Assembly: GCA_900540865.1 (NCBI GenBank)
Contig: UQHH01000009.1
Coordinates: 1 to 64,000 of the forward strand
DNA from: an uncultured Oscillospiraceae bacterium
GTDB taxonomy: Bacteria > Bacillota > Clostridia > Oscillospirales > Acutalibacteraceae
Length of the DNA stretch: 64,000 nt
Direction: 5' to 3'
Below are positions 17,290 to 26,507 of this stretch, piece after piece; within the stretch, counting starts at the first letter, position 1; the number at the start of each line of letters is the position of its first letter. Under the pieces are notes generated by a model. The model was not told where the DNA came from and ran no database searches. It was given only the letters and a program-made list of their open reading frames with translations. A program made the position numbers and the translations under genes.

Positions 17290-20200
17290 TCACTTAACCG
17301 CGACATTATCTTCCCCAATGCGCCGCTTCAGCTCGTTTATCATGACGTCGTTCAAGTCCACCCACATCTGCGCGGGCGCGCGCAGGCGCTTGCCCGTGTC
17401 GGACAGTACAAATACGATGGGGCTTCTCCCCTCACTGAAAATATCGAGCACCTGCTTTGCGCGGGCGTACTCCTCGCACTCCATATTTTTTACGCGCAGG
17501 TAAAGCGCGGGCACTGTGCTTCGCTGCTGCCCCGCGTTATAGGCCGGTTTCCCGCTGTTTACAGAAGAGGGTGAGCCTTGAACGTCTTTTGGAGCCTCTT
17601 TTGAGGCGGGCTTTACCTGGTTACACAGAAGCTTTGGCTCTTCTTCCTCGCGCAGGCTTACGCTCGCAAGCACATCGACGACGCTTCCTTCCAGAAAATA
17701 CGTTCCGTATTCTGTAAGAGTTTGTGGAAATACGAGCATTTCAACCGCGCCCGTCATGTCCTCGAGCGTTACGAACGCCATCATGGAATTGTTTTTGGTC
17801 GCCTTCAGCTTCACTCGTGAGATGATTGCAAGCACATGCACACGCGCACCGTCCTGGTAGCGGCTGTTTTGCGCGCCCTCGCTTTCGAGTATCTTTAAAA
17901 TCTGGTCGGTTTTTAAAGCCTTCGACACCTTAGCATATTCCGCCATCGGATGGCCGGACAGGTACATGCCCGTGACCTCTTTTTCCATGGCAAGGCGTTC
18001 CGTAATCGTAAAGTCGTCGAGCTTATCAAGCTGCGGCTCACCACTTCCGGCCAGCTCCTCGCTGTCGAAAAAGCTTAACTGCCCGTCCATGTTACGGCGT
18101 TTGTCCTGCTCCAGCCCGTCGAGCACCGTTTTGACGCCCGACAGCATTTCGCGCCGGTTATGGCCCATATCGTCGAGCGCGCCGCTCTTAATCAGGCTTT
18201 CCACGGCGCGGCTGTTCATCCCCTTGCCGTAAAGCCGCTTGCAGAAATTATAAAACGAGGTGTATTTCCCGTTTGCGCGCTCTATGACGATTTCGTCGAT
18301 AAAGCTCTTGCCGAGGTTTTTAATTGCCATCAGCCCGAACCGGATGTCATCGCCCGATACCGTAAACCCATCGGTGCTGATATTGACGTGCGGCGGCAGC
18401 ACCTTAATGTGCAGGCGCTGGCATTCCGCCGTATACGCGGCGAGCTTGTTTGAATTGTCGAGCACGCTCGTAAGCAGCGCCGCCAGGTATTCCTTCGGGT
18501 AGTGGTATTTCAGCCACGCCGTCTGGTAGGCGATGTTCGCGTATGCCGCCGCGTGCGATTTGTTAAAGGCATAGGAGGCAAAGCTCTCCATCTCACTATA
18601 GATGGAGGCTGCTGTTTTTTCGTCCACACCACGGCGCAGGCAGCCCTCTACCTCTATCTCTCCTTTATCATTTACAAGACCATGGATAAATATCTGGTGC
18701 TCGCGTTCCATGACGTCCTTTTTCTTTTTCGACATGGCGCGGCGCACAATGTCGGCGCGTCCGAGTGAATAGCCGGCGAGCGTGCGGAAAATCTGCATGA
18801 CCTGCTCCTGATAGACGATACAGCCGTACGTCACATCCAATATATCCTTTAAAATCGGATGCTTGTAGGTGACCTTTTCCGGGTGATGCCTGCATTCGAT
18901 ATACCTCGGAATGGAATCCATCGGCCCCGGACGGTACAGCGAGATAACGGCAATTAGGTCCTCGACCGATTCCGGCCTGAGCTGGACGAGCACGTTCCTC
19001 ATGCCGCCCGATTCAAACTGGAACACGCCCTCGGAATAGCCCTGTGTGAGCATATCAAAAACCGCTTTGTCGTCCTCGTTGATGTCCGCCTCTGTAAAAG
19101 CGGGATTCGATTTCAATATCATTTTTTTTGCGTCGTCCAGAACGGTCAGGTTGCGCAGGCCCAGGAAATCCATTTTTAAAAGGCCGAGCTCCTCGAGCGC
19201 GGTCATCGTGTACTGTGTGACGATTGCCTCGTCGTTCTTCGCAAGCGGCACGTAATAGCTAACGGGCTGTTCTGTGATAACGACACCCGCCGCGTGGGTC
19301 GTCGCGTGGCGCGGCATCCCCTCAATGCTGCGCGCCATGTCGATGAGCTTTTTAATCTGCTCATCCGTATTGTAGCGTTCCTTTAAATCCTTTGAAACAG
19401 AAAGCGCCTTGTCAATTGTCATGCCCAAATCGGCAGGCACGAGCTTCGCGACGCTGTCGCATATGTTATAGGGGATGGCAAGCGCGCGCCCAACGTCGCG
19501 GATTGCGCCGCGCGCCGCCATGGTACCGAAGGCGATAATCTGCGCGACATGGTCTTCCCCATACTTGCGGATGACGTAATCGATAACCTCCTGCCGCCTG
19601 TCCTTGCAGAAATCGATGTCGAAGTCCGGCATACTCACGCGCTCCGGGTTTAAAAACCGTTCAAACAGCAGGTTATATTTGATGGGGTCGATGCCCGTTA
19701 TGCCGATGCAGTAAGCGGCAAGGCTTCCCGCGCCCGAACCGCGCCCGGGGCCTACCGGGATGTCCTTCGATTTCGCGTACTGGATAAAGTCGTTGACGAT
19801 TAAATAGTAATCGACATAGCCCATATCCCGCACGGTTTTGAGCTCGTAATCAAGGCGGTCAAACAGCTCCCGCGGCGGGTTTTCGCCGTAATTTTTGTAA
19901 AGGCCGTTTACGCACTGTTCCTTAAAATATTCAAAATGGTCGCGCCCGTCCGGCACTTCAAAATGCGGCAGCTTCGTCTTGCCGAACTCGAATTCCACAT
20001 TACAGCGCTCTGCTATCTTGACCGTGTTGTCAAACGCCTCCGGAACCTCCGGGAACAGCGCGCGCATTTCTTCCTCGTTTTTATAATAAAACTCGTCTGT
20101 CGCAAATTCCATGCGGTCTTCGTCTAAAACCGTGTGGTTTGTCTGGATGCAAAGGAGAATCCGGTGCATCTCGCTGTCCTCTTTGTCGATATAATGGCTG

Positions 20201-20814
20201 TCGTTCGTACAGACGAGCGGGATGCCCGTTTCCTTTGCGATTTGGATAAGCTGCGGGTTTGTCAGCCTTTGCTCCTCTATCCCGTGGTCCTGAATTTCAA
20301 TATAATAATTGCCCTTTCCGAACACGCTTTCATAATAGAGCGCCTTTTGCTTTGCCCCCTCGTAGTCGCCCGCGAGCAGGCGGCGCGGCAGCTCGCCCGC
20401 AAGGCAGGCGGAAAGGCAGATAAGGCCCTCATGGTACTGCTCCAGAAGCTCGTCGTCTATTCTGGGTTTATTATAAAAGCCCTCTGTCCACGCCTTCGAC
20501 ACCATGGCAATAAGATTCTGGTAGCCCTTGTTGTTTTCGCACAGCAGCACCATATGGCGGCTTTCACGGTCGAGCTCCGGCGTTTTGTCATGGCGTGAGC
20601 GCGGCGCAACGTAGGCCTCACACCCTATAATGGGCTTAATGCCCTCTTTTTTCGCGATTTTATAAAACTCAACCGCGCCGTACATATTGCCGTGGTCGGT
20701 TACGCAGACGGCGGGGAAGCTGCGCTCCTTCGCCGCCTTGACGAGCTTTTTCAGACGGCAGGCGCCGTCGAGCAGGCTGTATTCACTATGTACGTGCAGA
20801 TGTACGAACGCCAT
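17290..20814 (-). CDS. dnaE: DNA polymerase III alpha subunit (DnaE type)
   Basis: Replicative polymerase of 1174 residues. The N-terminal PHP domain keeps its metal-binding motif (HLHVHSEYSLLDGA, VTDHGNMYG). The palm carries GPGRGSGAGSLAAYC and PDFDIDFCKDRR with catalytic aspartates; the fingers, a helix-hairpin-helix region and an OB-fold (ARVHVLAIISRVKLKATKNN) follow. The start at 20814 places GGAG at 8 nt. It ends close to the pfkA promoter. PolC, usual second polymerase of Firmicutes, is not in this window. Confidence 0.97.
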   Translation of the reverse strand: MAFVHLHVHSEYSLLDGACRLKKLVKAAKERSFPAVCVTDHGNMYGAVEFYKIAKKEGIKPIIGCEAYVAPRSRHDKTPELDRESRHMVLLCENNKGYQNLIAMVSKAWTEGFYNKPRIDDELLEQYHEGLICLSACLAGELPRRLLAGDYEGAKQKALYYESVFGKGNYYIEIQDHGIEEQRLTNPQLIQIAKETGIPLVCTNDSHYIDKEDSEMHRILLCIQTNHTVLDEDRMEFATDEFYYKNEEEMRALFPEVPEAFDNTVKIAERCNVEFEFGKTKLPHFEVPDGRDHFEYFKEQCVNGLYKNYGENPPRELFDRLDYELKTVRDMGYVDYYLIVNDFIQYAKSKDIPVGPGRGSGAGSLAAYCIGITGIDPIKYNLLFERFLNPERVSMPDFDIDFCKDRRQEVIDYVIRKYGEDHVAQIIAFGTMAARGAIRDVGRALAIPYNICDSVAKLVPADLGMTIDKALSVSKDLKERYNTDEQIKKLIDMARSIEGMPRHATTHAAGVVITEQPVSYYVPLAKNDEAIVTQYTMTALEELGLLKMDFLGLRNLTVLDDAKKMILKSNPAFTEADINEDDKAVFDMLTQGYSEGVFQFESGGMRNVLVQLRPESVEDLIAVISLYRPGPMDSIPRYIECRHHPEKVTYKHPILKDILDVTYGCIVYQEQVMQIFRTLAGYSLGRADIVRRAMSKKKKDVMEREHQIFIHGLVNDKGEIEVEGCLRRGVDEKTAASIYSEMESFASYAFNKSHAAAYANIAYQTAWLKYHYPKEYLAALLTSVLDNSNKLAAYTAECQRLHIKVLPPHVNISTDGFTVSGDDIRFGLMAIKNLGKSFIDEIVIERANGKYTSFYNFCKRLYGKGMNSRAVESLIKSGALDDMGHNRREMLSGVKTVLDGLEQDKRRNMDGQLSFFDSEELAGSGEPQLDKLDDFTITERLAMEKEVTGMYLSGHPMAEYAKVSKALKTDQILKILESEGAQNSRYQDGARVHVLAIISRVKLKATKNNSMMAFVTLEDMTGAVEMLVFPQTLTEYGTYFLEGSVVDVLASVSLREEEEPKLLCNQVKPASKEAPKDVQGSPSSVNSGKPAYNAGQQRSTVPALYLRVKNMECEEYARAKQVLDIFSEGRSPIVFVLSDTGKRLRAPAQMWVDLNDVMINELKRRIGEDNVAVK

Positions 20815-20850
20815 ATCGTCCACTCCTTTATTTTAACGTCCGGCAAAAGC

Positions 20851-21768
20851 TTACAGCTCTTGTGCGATTTCCATAATTCTCTGAATCCTGTGGTTGACGC
20901 CGCTCCTGCTGATTTTCGGCGTAAGCTCCTGCCCAATGTCGCGCAGGGAAAATTCCGGGTATTCCAGCCGCAAAAGCGCGACCTGCTTTAAGTCGTCGGA
21001 CAGGCTTTCAAGCCCTTTGTACCGTTTAATTTTTTCAATCGCCTCGATTTGCAGCGCGGCGGCCTGCGCCGTTTTATTGATGTTCGCGATTTCCGAGTTC
21101 GTTTTCCTGTTGGTTTTGTTTCGTAAGTCTTTGTAAATCTTCGCCTGCATGATGGTCATAGACGCCATCGGCGCGCCGATTAAGGTCAAAAAGTCGGAAA
21201 TCTGCTCGCTGTCCTTTAAATATACGATAAAGCTGCCCTTGCGGTTTACAGTGCGCGGTTCCTTTGCAAATTCCGTGGCCTCTGAAATCAGGCGGCAGAG
21301 GTCGGCGCACAGGTTTTTATACGGCATGCTGAATTCCAAATGATAATCCTTTTCGGGATTGATGACTGTACCGCAGCAGAGGAACACGCCGCGCAGGAAC
21401 GCGCGCACGCTTCCCTCGTCCTCCAGGTTCGCGCGGTTGACACGCAGGCTCAGCTCCCGCGCGCTGTGGCCGAGGTCGGTAAAAACCCGCTCGCAATCGT
21501 AGGAATCCGGCACCGTAAGCGTAGACAGGTGCGTACCTGTCCGCTTGCCGGTGATAGCGGTCTTTTTCTCCGTGATGACCCCAAATACCTCCGCAAGCAG
21601 CTGGGCAAAACGGTTTGCGACATGGGTGTTTTCCGTACTGAAAACGATACTGCCGGTTGAAAATTTTTTCGCAAACAGCAAAAAACCGTAGGCCTCCGCC
21701 CGTTTATGAGAAAGCGCGGCGTCCTGCGCCGCGCAAAGCTCCCGTTTTGTATCAAAGGCAAATGACAT
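20851..21768 (-). CDS. whiA: Sporulation/cell division regulator WhiA
   Basis: DNA-binding protein with an N-terminal LAGLIDADG-endonuclease-like domain (SFAFDTKRELCAA, AYGFLLFAKKFSTG, RAFLRGVFLCCGTVINPEK) and a C-terminal helix-turn-helix (LLRLEYPEFSLRDIGQELTPKISRSGVNHR). The 305-residue length is standard. It sits between rapZ and dnaE. In many Firmicutes ptsH or crh follows whiA; here dnaE follows directly. Confidence 0.97.
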   Translation of the reverse strand: MSFAFDTKRELCAAQDAALSHKRAEAYGFLLFAKKFSTGSIVFSTENTHVANRFAQLLAEVFGVITEKKTAITGKRTGTHLSTLTVPDSYDCERVFTDLGHSARELSLRVNRANLEDEGSVRAFLRGVFLCCGTVINPEKDYHLEFSMPYKNLCADLCRLISEATEFAKEPRTVNRKGSFIVYLKDSEQISDFLTLIGAPMASMTIMQAKIYKDLRNKTNRKTNSEIANINKTAQAAALQIEAIEKIKRYKGLESLSDDLKQVALLRLEYPEFSLRDIGQELTPKISRSGVNHRIQRIMEIAQEL

Positions 21769-21804
21769 AACGCCGCCCGCCCCTCTTTCCGTAATTTTGT
21801 CGCC

Positions 21805-22668
21805 TTACGCTTTCCTGATGTCCCTGTGGTGGATGCTCGCGCGCTGGCCGTGCTCCGTCAGGTGGCTGAACAAGAGCTTTGCGAGCGTTACGCTGCGGTG
21901 CTTGCCGCCCGTACAGCCGAACGCAATGACGAGCTGGCTTTTTCCCTCTCCGATATAAAGCGGCAGGGAATAATCGATTAAATCGAGCACCCGCTTTAAA
22001 AGGCCCTTTGTCTGTTCCCATTTGAGCACGTATTCGCGCACCTCTTCGTCAAGCCCCGTCTTATGCTTGAGCTCCTCGATATAAAACGGGTTTGGAAGGC
22101 ACCGCACGTCGAATACGAGGTCGGCCTCCGGCGGGACGCCGTATTTAAAGCCGAACGACATACAGGTGACGGTGAGCGCCATATTATTATCGCCCAAAAA
22201 CAGCGTGGAGACGCGCTCCTTGAGCTGTGCCGGGGATAAAAGCGTCGTATCGATTACATAGTCGGCGTGTTCCCTGATGCTTTTGAGCAGCTCGCGCTCA
22301 AGGTTGACCGCGTCGAGCGTGGAGCCGCGGTAGTTTTCGCTCAAGGGGTGCTTTCTGCGCGTTTCCTTGTAGCGCGTGAGCAAAACGTCCTTTGACGCGT
22401 CAAGGAATAAAATTTTGAACGATTTCTTTTCACTTTTGAGCTTTAGCAGGATTTCCGTAAAGCTCTGGAAATCCTCTCCCGTGCGGATATTCGTCACGAC
22501 GGACACATGCTTCATGCGCTCCTCAGACGAATTTTTGCACAAATCGTAAAAGGTAGGGATGAGTACGGGCGGCAGGTTGTCGACGCAGTAAAAGTCGATG
22601 TCCTCAAGCGCGTGCAGGGCAATCGTCTTGCCCGCGCCGGAAAGCCCCGTTATAATGACAAACTCCAT
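21805..22668 (-). CDS. rapZ: RNase adapter protein RapZ (YvcJ) family P-loop protein
   Basis: Nucleotide-binding protein that in E. coli controls glmS small RNAs and in Bacillus (YvcJ) binds GTP. Walker A is GLSGAGKT at residues 8-15. Further conserved blocks: DNLPPVLIPTFYDL, LFLDASKDVLLTRYKETRRKHPL, SFGFKYGVPPEADLVFDVRCLPNPFY-type region (split: SFGFKYG, then DVRCLPNPFYI) and the C-terminal AFGCTGGKHRSV. The ATG at 22668 is chosen; longer readings overlap murB. Length 287 aa. Confidence 0.96.
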   Translation of the reverse strand: MEFVIITGLSGAGKTIALHALEDIDFYCVDNLPPVLIPTFYDLCKNSSEERMKHVSVVTNIRTGEDFQSFTEILLKLKSEKKSFKILFLDASKDVLLTRYKETRRKHPLSENYRGSTLDAVNLERELLKSIREHADYVIDTTLLSPAQLKERVSTLFLGDNNMALTVTCMSFGFKYGVPPEADLVFDVRCLPNPFYIEELKHKTGLDEEVREYVLKWEQTKGLLKRVLDLIDYSLPLYIGEGKSQLVIAFGCTGGKHRSVTLAKLLFSHLTEHGQRASIHHRDIRKA

Positions 22669-22696
22669 TTGAATCATCCCTTTCTGTGATTCGGCG

Positions 22697-23608
22697 CTAC
22701 TGCCCGATAAACCTGATTTCACATTCGAGCGGTACGCCGAACTTTTCAAGCACTGTCTTCTGTATATGCTCGACGAGGGACTTTACGTCCTTACTCGCCG
22801 CATCCTTGCTGTTGATAATAAAGCCCGCGTGCTTTTCACTCACCTGCGCGCCGCCTATTTTAAATCCTTTTAGTCCCGCCTGTTCGATAAGCGTGCCGGC
22901 AAAGTAGCCCTCCGGCCGTTTGAACACGCTGCCCGCGCTCGGATAATCGAGCGGCTGCTTTTCTTTTCTTCTGTTCATAAAATCGTCCATACGCGCCCGG
23001 ATTTCCGTTTCGGAATCCCTGTGGAGCTTTACGACGACCCCCGTAATAATATAACCGTTTTCTGAATAAATACTGTGCCGGTAAGAAAGCCTAAGTTCGT
23101 CCTTTTGAAAGCTGCCGGGATTTCCATCCTGCGTGACATGGTGGCAGCAATAAAGCACATCCTTCATTTCTCCGCCGTATGCGCCCGCGTTCATGAACGC
23201 GGCGCCTCCTACGCTGCCCGGGATTCCCCAGGCGAATTCCAGCCCGGAAAGCGAATTTTCGCAGGCAAAAGAGCAAAGCCTTGCAAGGCTTACACCGCTG
23301 CCGCAGAAAATGGTATCGTCGTCCACAAGGGAAATGCTTTTAAAATCCCCTTCCAGCTTTAAAACCACGCCTTTGATTCCTTCGTCGGAAACTACGAGGT
23401 CGGAGCCGCGGCCGAGAATAAAAAGGGGCGCGTCCTGCTCTTTACATGCCTTGAGCACGGCGCAAAGGCCATTTAAATCGTTTGCGATAACCAGCAGCTC
23501 CGCGCAGCCGCCGATTTTAAAGCTCGTGTAAGGCTTCATCGGCTCGTTTTCCCTGACGGTACAGCCGTGGGAAAGCGCGCGCTGGCTGATATGGGTAAGA
23601 TTATACAT
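22697..23608 (-). CDS. murB: UDP-N-acetylenolpyruvoylglucosamine reductase
   Basis: FAD-dependent NADPH reductase of peptidoglycan precursor synthesis. Type IIb-like layout without the Tyr-loop insertion: TSFKIGGCAELLV, ILGRGSDLVVSDEG, GLEFAWGIPGSVGGAAFMNAGA (as GLEFAWGIPGS and GGAAFMNAGAYGGE), YRHSIYS and SAGSVFKRPEGYFAG with the catalytic serine, then GAQVSEKHAGFIIN. Length 303 aa. GGAGG at 5 nt before the ATG. Confidence 0.97.
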   Translation of the reverse strand: MYNLTHISQRALSHGCTVRENEPMKPYTSFKIGGCAELLVIANDLNGLCAVLKACKEQDAPLFILGRGSDLVVSDEGIKGVVLKLEGDFKSISLVDDDTIFCGSGVSLARLCSFACENSLSGLEFAWGIPGSVGGAAFMNAGAYGGEMKDVLYCCHHVTQDGNPGSFQKDELRLSYRHSIYSENGYIITGVVVKLHRDSETEIRARMDDFMNRRKEKQPLDYPSAGSVFKRPEGYFAGTLIEQAGLKGFKIGGAQVSEKHAGFIINSKDAASKDVKSLVEHIQKTVLEKFGVPLECEIRFIGQ

Positions 23609-23653
23609 GGTATCCTCCGAGTAGCTATGTAATGCCGCGCCGCGCGCGGTTCC

Positions 23654-24376
23654 TCATGTCAAGGATATGCCGCAGCTTTGCAGATAATTCATAAAGAGCT
23701 GCTTGTCCGAATTCACGATAAGCTCGTGCGGAAAGCCGATTTCGTCGAGCATCTCTAGGCTTTCCTCGCACGCGCCGACCATCGTGGAAAAGTGCGCGTC
23801 GGAATTGATGACGATTTTCGCGCCGTACTTTTTGCACACCTTTGCGATTTCGACGCAATTGGACGCCGATTTTTTACGGAAACGGAAGGTTCCGTTGTTG
23901 ATTTCCACAAGCTTGTTGTTCGCGGCGAACTCCGGTATGACCTTTTCATAATCGTATTGGTATTCCGGCGTGCCGCTGTGCCCGATGACCTGCACGTTCG
24001 GGTTCTTCGCAATATTGAGCCACGCGTTGGTGCAGGCCTCAAAGCTGGGTTCACCGCGTACTGTCACGGAATGTATAGAAGCGACCACCCAATCGAGGCT
24101 TCTCTGTAAATCGGGCGGAACGTCGAGCGTGCCTTCAAAATCGATTAAATTTGCTTCCACGCCCTTGAGCACCCGTACGCCATAGAGTGTGGACGGGATG
24201 GTATGCTGGCTTTCAAAATACCATTTACCGGGCGAACCGGGCATGGCGTATGCGTGGTCTGTCAAGGCGATTGCGTAAAGCCCCTTTTCAGAGGCGGCTT
24301 TTACCATTTCCTGCACCGTGCTGTAGGCGTGCGTGGAGGCGATGGTATGTGTGTGGGTATCTGCGATTACTTTCAT
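23654..24376 (-). CDS. PHP-domain phosphoesterase (YcdX-like)
   Basis: A 240-residue polymerase/histidinol-phosphatase domain. Metal-binding residues are in ADTHTHTIAS at the start, ALTDHAY, GVEANLID, ASIHS, IGHSGTPEY and NSDAHFS. It belongs to the YcdX-like group whose substrate is poorly defined. Its place between hprK and murB is conserved in Clostridia. Confidence 0.88.
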   Translation of the reverse strand: MKVIADTHTHTIASTHAYSTVQEMVKAASEKGLYAIALTDHAYAMPGSPGKWYFESQHTIPSTLYGVRVLKGVEANLIDFEGTLDVPPDLQRSLDWVVASIHSVTVRGEPSFEACTNAWLNIAKNPNVQVIGHSGTPEYQYDYEKVIPEFAANNKLVEINNGTFRFRKKSASNCVEIAKVCKKYGAKIVINSDAHFSTMVGACEESLEMLDEIGFPHELIVNSDKQLFMNYLQSCGISLT

Positions 24377-24413
24377 TGCTTCATTCCTGATTTCTTTTAT
24401 AATGTAGCGGGGA

Positions 24414-25382
24414 TTACGGCTCCCAGTCGATTTTATTCTTTCCGCTCTCCTGGTCTACGGAAATTTCCATTCCAAGGCTCTGCAAAAGCTCCTGCGCCGC
24501 GTTATAGCCCATCTTTTTCTGCCTGTTGTTCATGGCGGCTACCTCTATGATGATTGCAAGGTTCCTGCCGGGCTTTACCGGGATAGTGAGCACCGGCACG
24601 TTGACGCCCAGAATTTCCATATACTCGTTATCCATTCCCATGCGGTCGTAGACCTTGGAGCTGTCCCATATCTCCAGATTGATGACAATATCGATTTTTT
24701 CCGTGAGCTTGACCGCGCCCATACCGAAGATGCGCCGCGCGTTGATGATGCCGATACCGCGCAGCTCAATAAAGTGGCGGATATTTTCAGGCGACGAGCC
24801 GACAAGCGATTTTTTGGAGACTGCGCGGATTTCCACCGCGTCGTCCGCGATTAAGCGGTGTCCCCTTTTAATCAGCTCGATTGCAGTCTCGCTCTTGCCG
24901 ACGCCGCTGTCGCCAATCAGCAAAACGCCCTCGCCGTACACCTCAACAAGCACGCCGTGGCGCGTTACGCGCGGGGCAAGCTCAACATTCAGGTATGAAA
25001 CGAGCGCGGCGCTCAAGGCGGACGTTGCGTCGGCGCTTCGCAGCAGCGGAACCTCGTACTTTTTCGCGGCCTCAACCAACTCTGCTATCGGTTCGATACT
25101 GCGCGCAATAATAACTGCCGGCGGTTTTCTCATTAAAATATCTTCCAGGATTCTTATCCTGTGGGGCTGCTCACACTGGCCGAGATAAGCCGTTTCCGTA
25201 TTGCCCATGATAATGATGCGGCTGTCGTCAAAAAAGTCGAGGAAGCCGGTCAGCTCAATTCCAGGACGGTTGACGTCCCTGGAGGACACGAGGATTTTTT
25301 CCGGCGCCTGCGGCATGTAGGCTGTCTCAAGGGAAAGTTCCTTCATGATGCTTGCAAGAGAAACAGTGAAAACGGGAGCCAT
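24414..25382 (-). CDS. hprK: HPr kinase/phosphorylase
   Basis: Bifunctional kinase/phosphorylase acting on Ser46 of HPr, the key of Firmicute carbon catabolite control. Walker A GDSGVGKS at about 157-164, preceded by the RHGVLVEVYGEGVLL block and followed by the signature ELRGIGIINARRIFG. Length 322 aa is close to Bacillus. The start at 25382 has GAAGGGTG. A TATAAT-like -10 lies upstream at 25415-25420 with a weak -35. No ptsH gene lies in the window. Confidence 0.97.
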   Translation of the reverse strand: MAPVFTVSLASIMKELSLETAYMPQAPEKILVSSRDVNRPGIELTGFLDFFDDSRIIIMGNTETAYLGQCEQPHRIRILEDILMRKPPAVIIARSIEPIAELVEAAKKYEVPLLRSADATSALSAALVSYLNVELAPRVTRHGVLVEVYGEGVLLIGDSGVGKSETAIELIKRGHRLIADDAVEIRAVSKKSLVGSSPENIRHFIELRGIGIINARRIFGMGAVKLTEKIDIVINLEIWDSSKVYDRMGMDNEYMEILGVNVPVLTIPVKPGRNLAIIIEVAAMNNRQKKMGYNAAQELLQSLGMEISVDQESGKNKIDWEP

Positions 25383-25466
25383 ATAATCACCCTTCATAAT
25401 TTGGTTAGTCCCATTATACCGTAAACCAACCGCTTTTAAAAGGGGGTAACCGCACAATTTTTGTCC

Positions 25467-26507
25467 TTAATTTATCTTCACCTCAGCGGCAACCTCATAG
25501 CGCGCGTCTTTGAGCGCCCGCGGCACGTCGGCCAGGCTCTTATAGTAAGCGCTGTCATGCTGTAAAAGACGCTTGGAAAACCCGAAAATATCCGCCCCGT
25601 TTTCCGTAATACAGGATTTTATTGTTTTCTCACACAGCTTTTTCACACGCTCTTCGAGCGCTTCCTTCACGCTTTCTTTTTCACGCGGGGCAATATAAAC
25701 GTCTGCCGACGCCTTTATTTTAATGTGGAAGGTAAGAATCCCGCCGTCTATGGCAGGCGTAATTTCACTTTTGCAGCGGGTGAGCGTAAAATCGATATTT
25801 CCGCTTTCGTTTCCCTTTAAAATCAGCTCGGACGCGGTATCCGCTTTTCCGCTGATAAGCAGTGCGCCGAGCGACTCCTCCGGCGTAAGCGTAAAGACAT
25901 AGCGGTCCTTTGCAAAAACGGCTGTCCCTGTTGTCCTTGGCTCCTTCCCATCGAGTGTAAGCACAGAGGTTTTCGGCGACATATTCCCGCCGATACGGTC
26001 TGATTCCATCTGCATCAGCGTCGATACGACCGTCCTGCCGCTTTTTTTCTCGCTTTGGGAAATGGTATCGATTTGCTGCGGCGTAACTTTTTCTGCGGTC
26101 AACAGGTCTTCCGCTTTCTTTTCGCAAACGAATACATTGACGTTTGGGCGCGCCTCATAGTAAGCAGTAAAGAATGAAAGCGCCTCTTTAAACCCCGTTT
26201 GAGCCGTTTTCATCCCGAGCAGCAAAAATAGATTTTGGCTGTAAAGCGGCTCCTTGCCAGTCTGCGAGATGCTGTCCGCCATTGCGTCCATAACGCTGTT
26301 CCCCTTTGCCGTGAGGAGCTTGACCGTTTCCTCCTCCGTGGAGCTCTCCGTGTCGAGGTACATCAGCGTAAGGCGGTAGACCTCGTCCTCCCTGTCTATG
26401 CCGATGCCCTGGATAATCAGGCGCTCGCTTAATTGCTTTGCCCCTGTACAGCCGGAAAAGGAAACCGCGACGAGTACGGAAAGAACCAGTACCAGACACT
26501 TTTTCAT
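25467..26507 (-). CDS. Spore germination lipoprotein, Ger(x)C family
   Basis: C subunit of a germinant receptor in the spore inner membrane. Signal peptide with lipobox SFSGC (acylated Cys20), then the family region SERLIIQGIGIDREDEVYRLTLMYLDT, and a C-terminal domain to residue 346. Last gene of the three-gene operon, with a 4-nt ATGA overlap with the B gene. Receptor subtype (A, B, K) cannot be assigned by reading. Confidence 0.93.
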   Translation of the reverse strand: MKKCLVLVLSVLVAVSFSGCTGAKQLSERLIIQGIGIDREDEVYRLTLMYLDTESSTEEETVKLLTAKGNSVMDAMADSISQTGKEPLYSQNLFLLLGMKTAQTGFKEALSFFTAYYEARPNVNVFVCEKKAEDLLTAEKVTPQQIDTISQSEKKSGRTVVSTLMQMESDRIGGNMSPKTSVLTLDGKEPRTTGTAVFAKDRYVFTLTPEESLGALLISGKADTASELILKGNESGNIDFTLTRCKSEITPAIDGGILTFHIKIKASADVYIAPREKESVKEALEERVKKLCEKTIKSCITENGADIFGFSKRLLQHDSAYYKSLADVPRALKDARYEVAAEVKIN

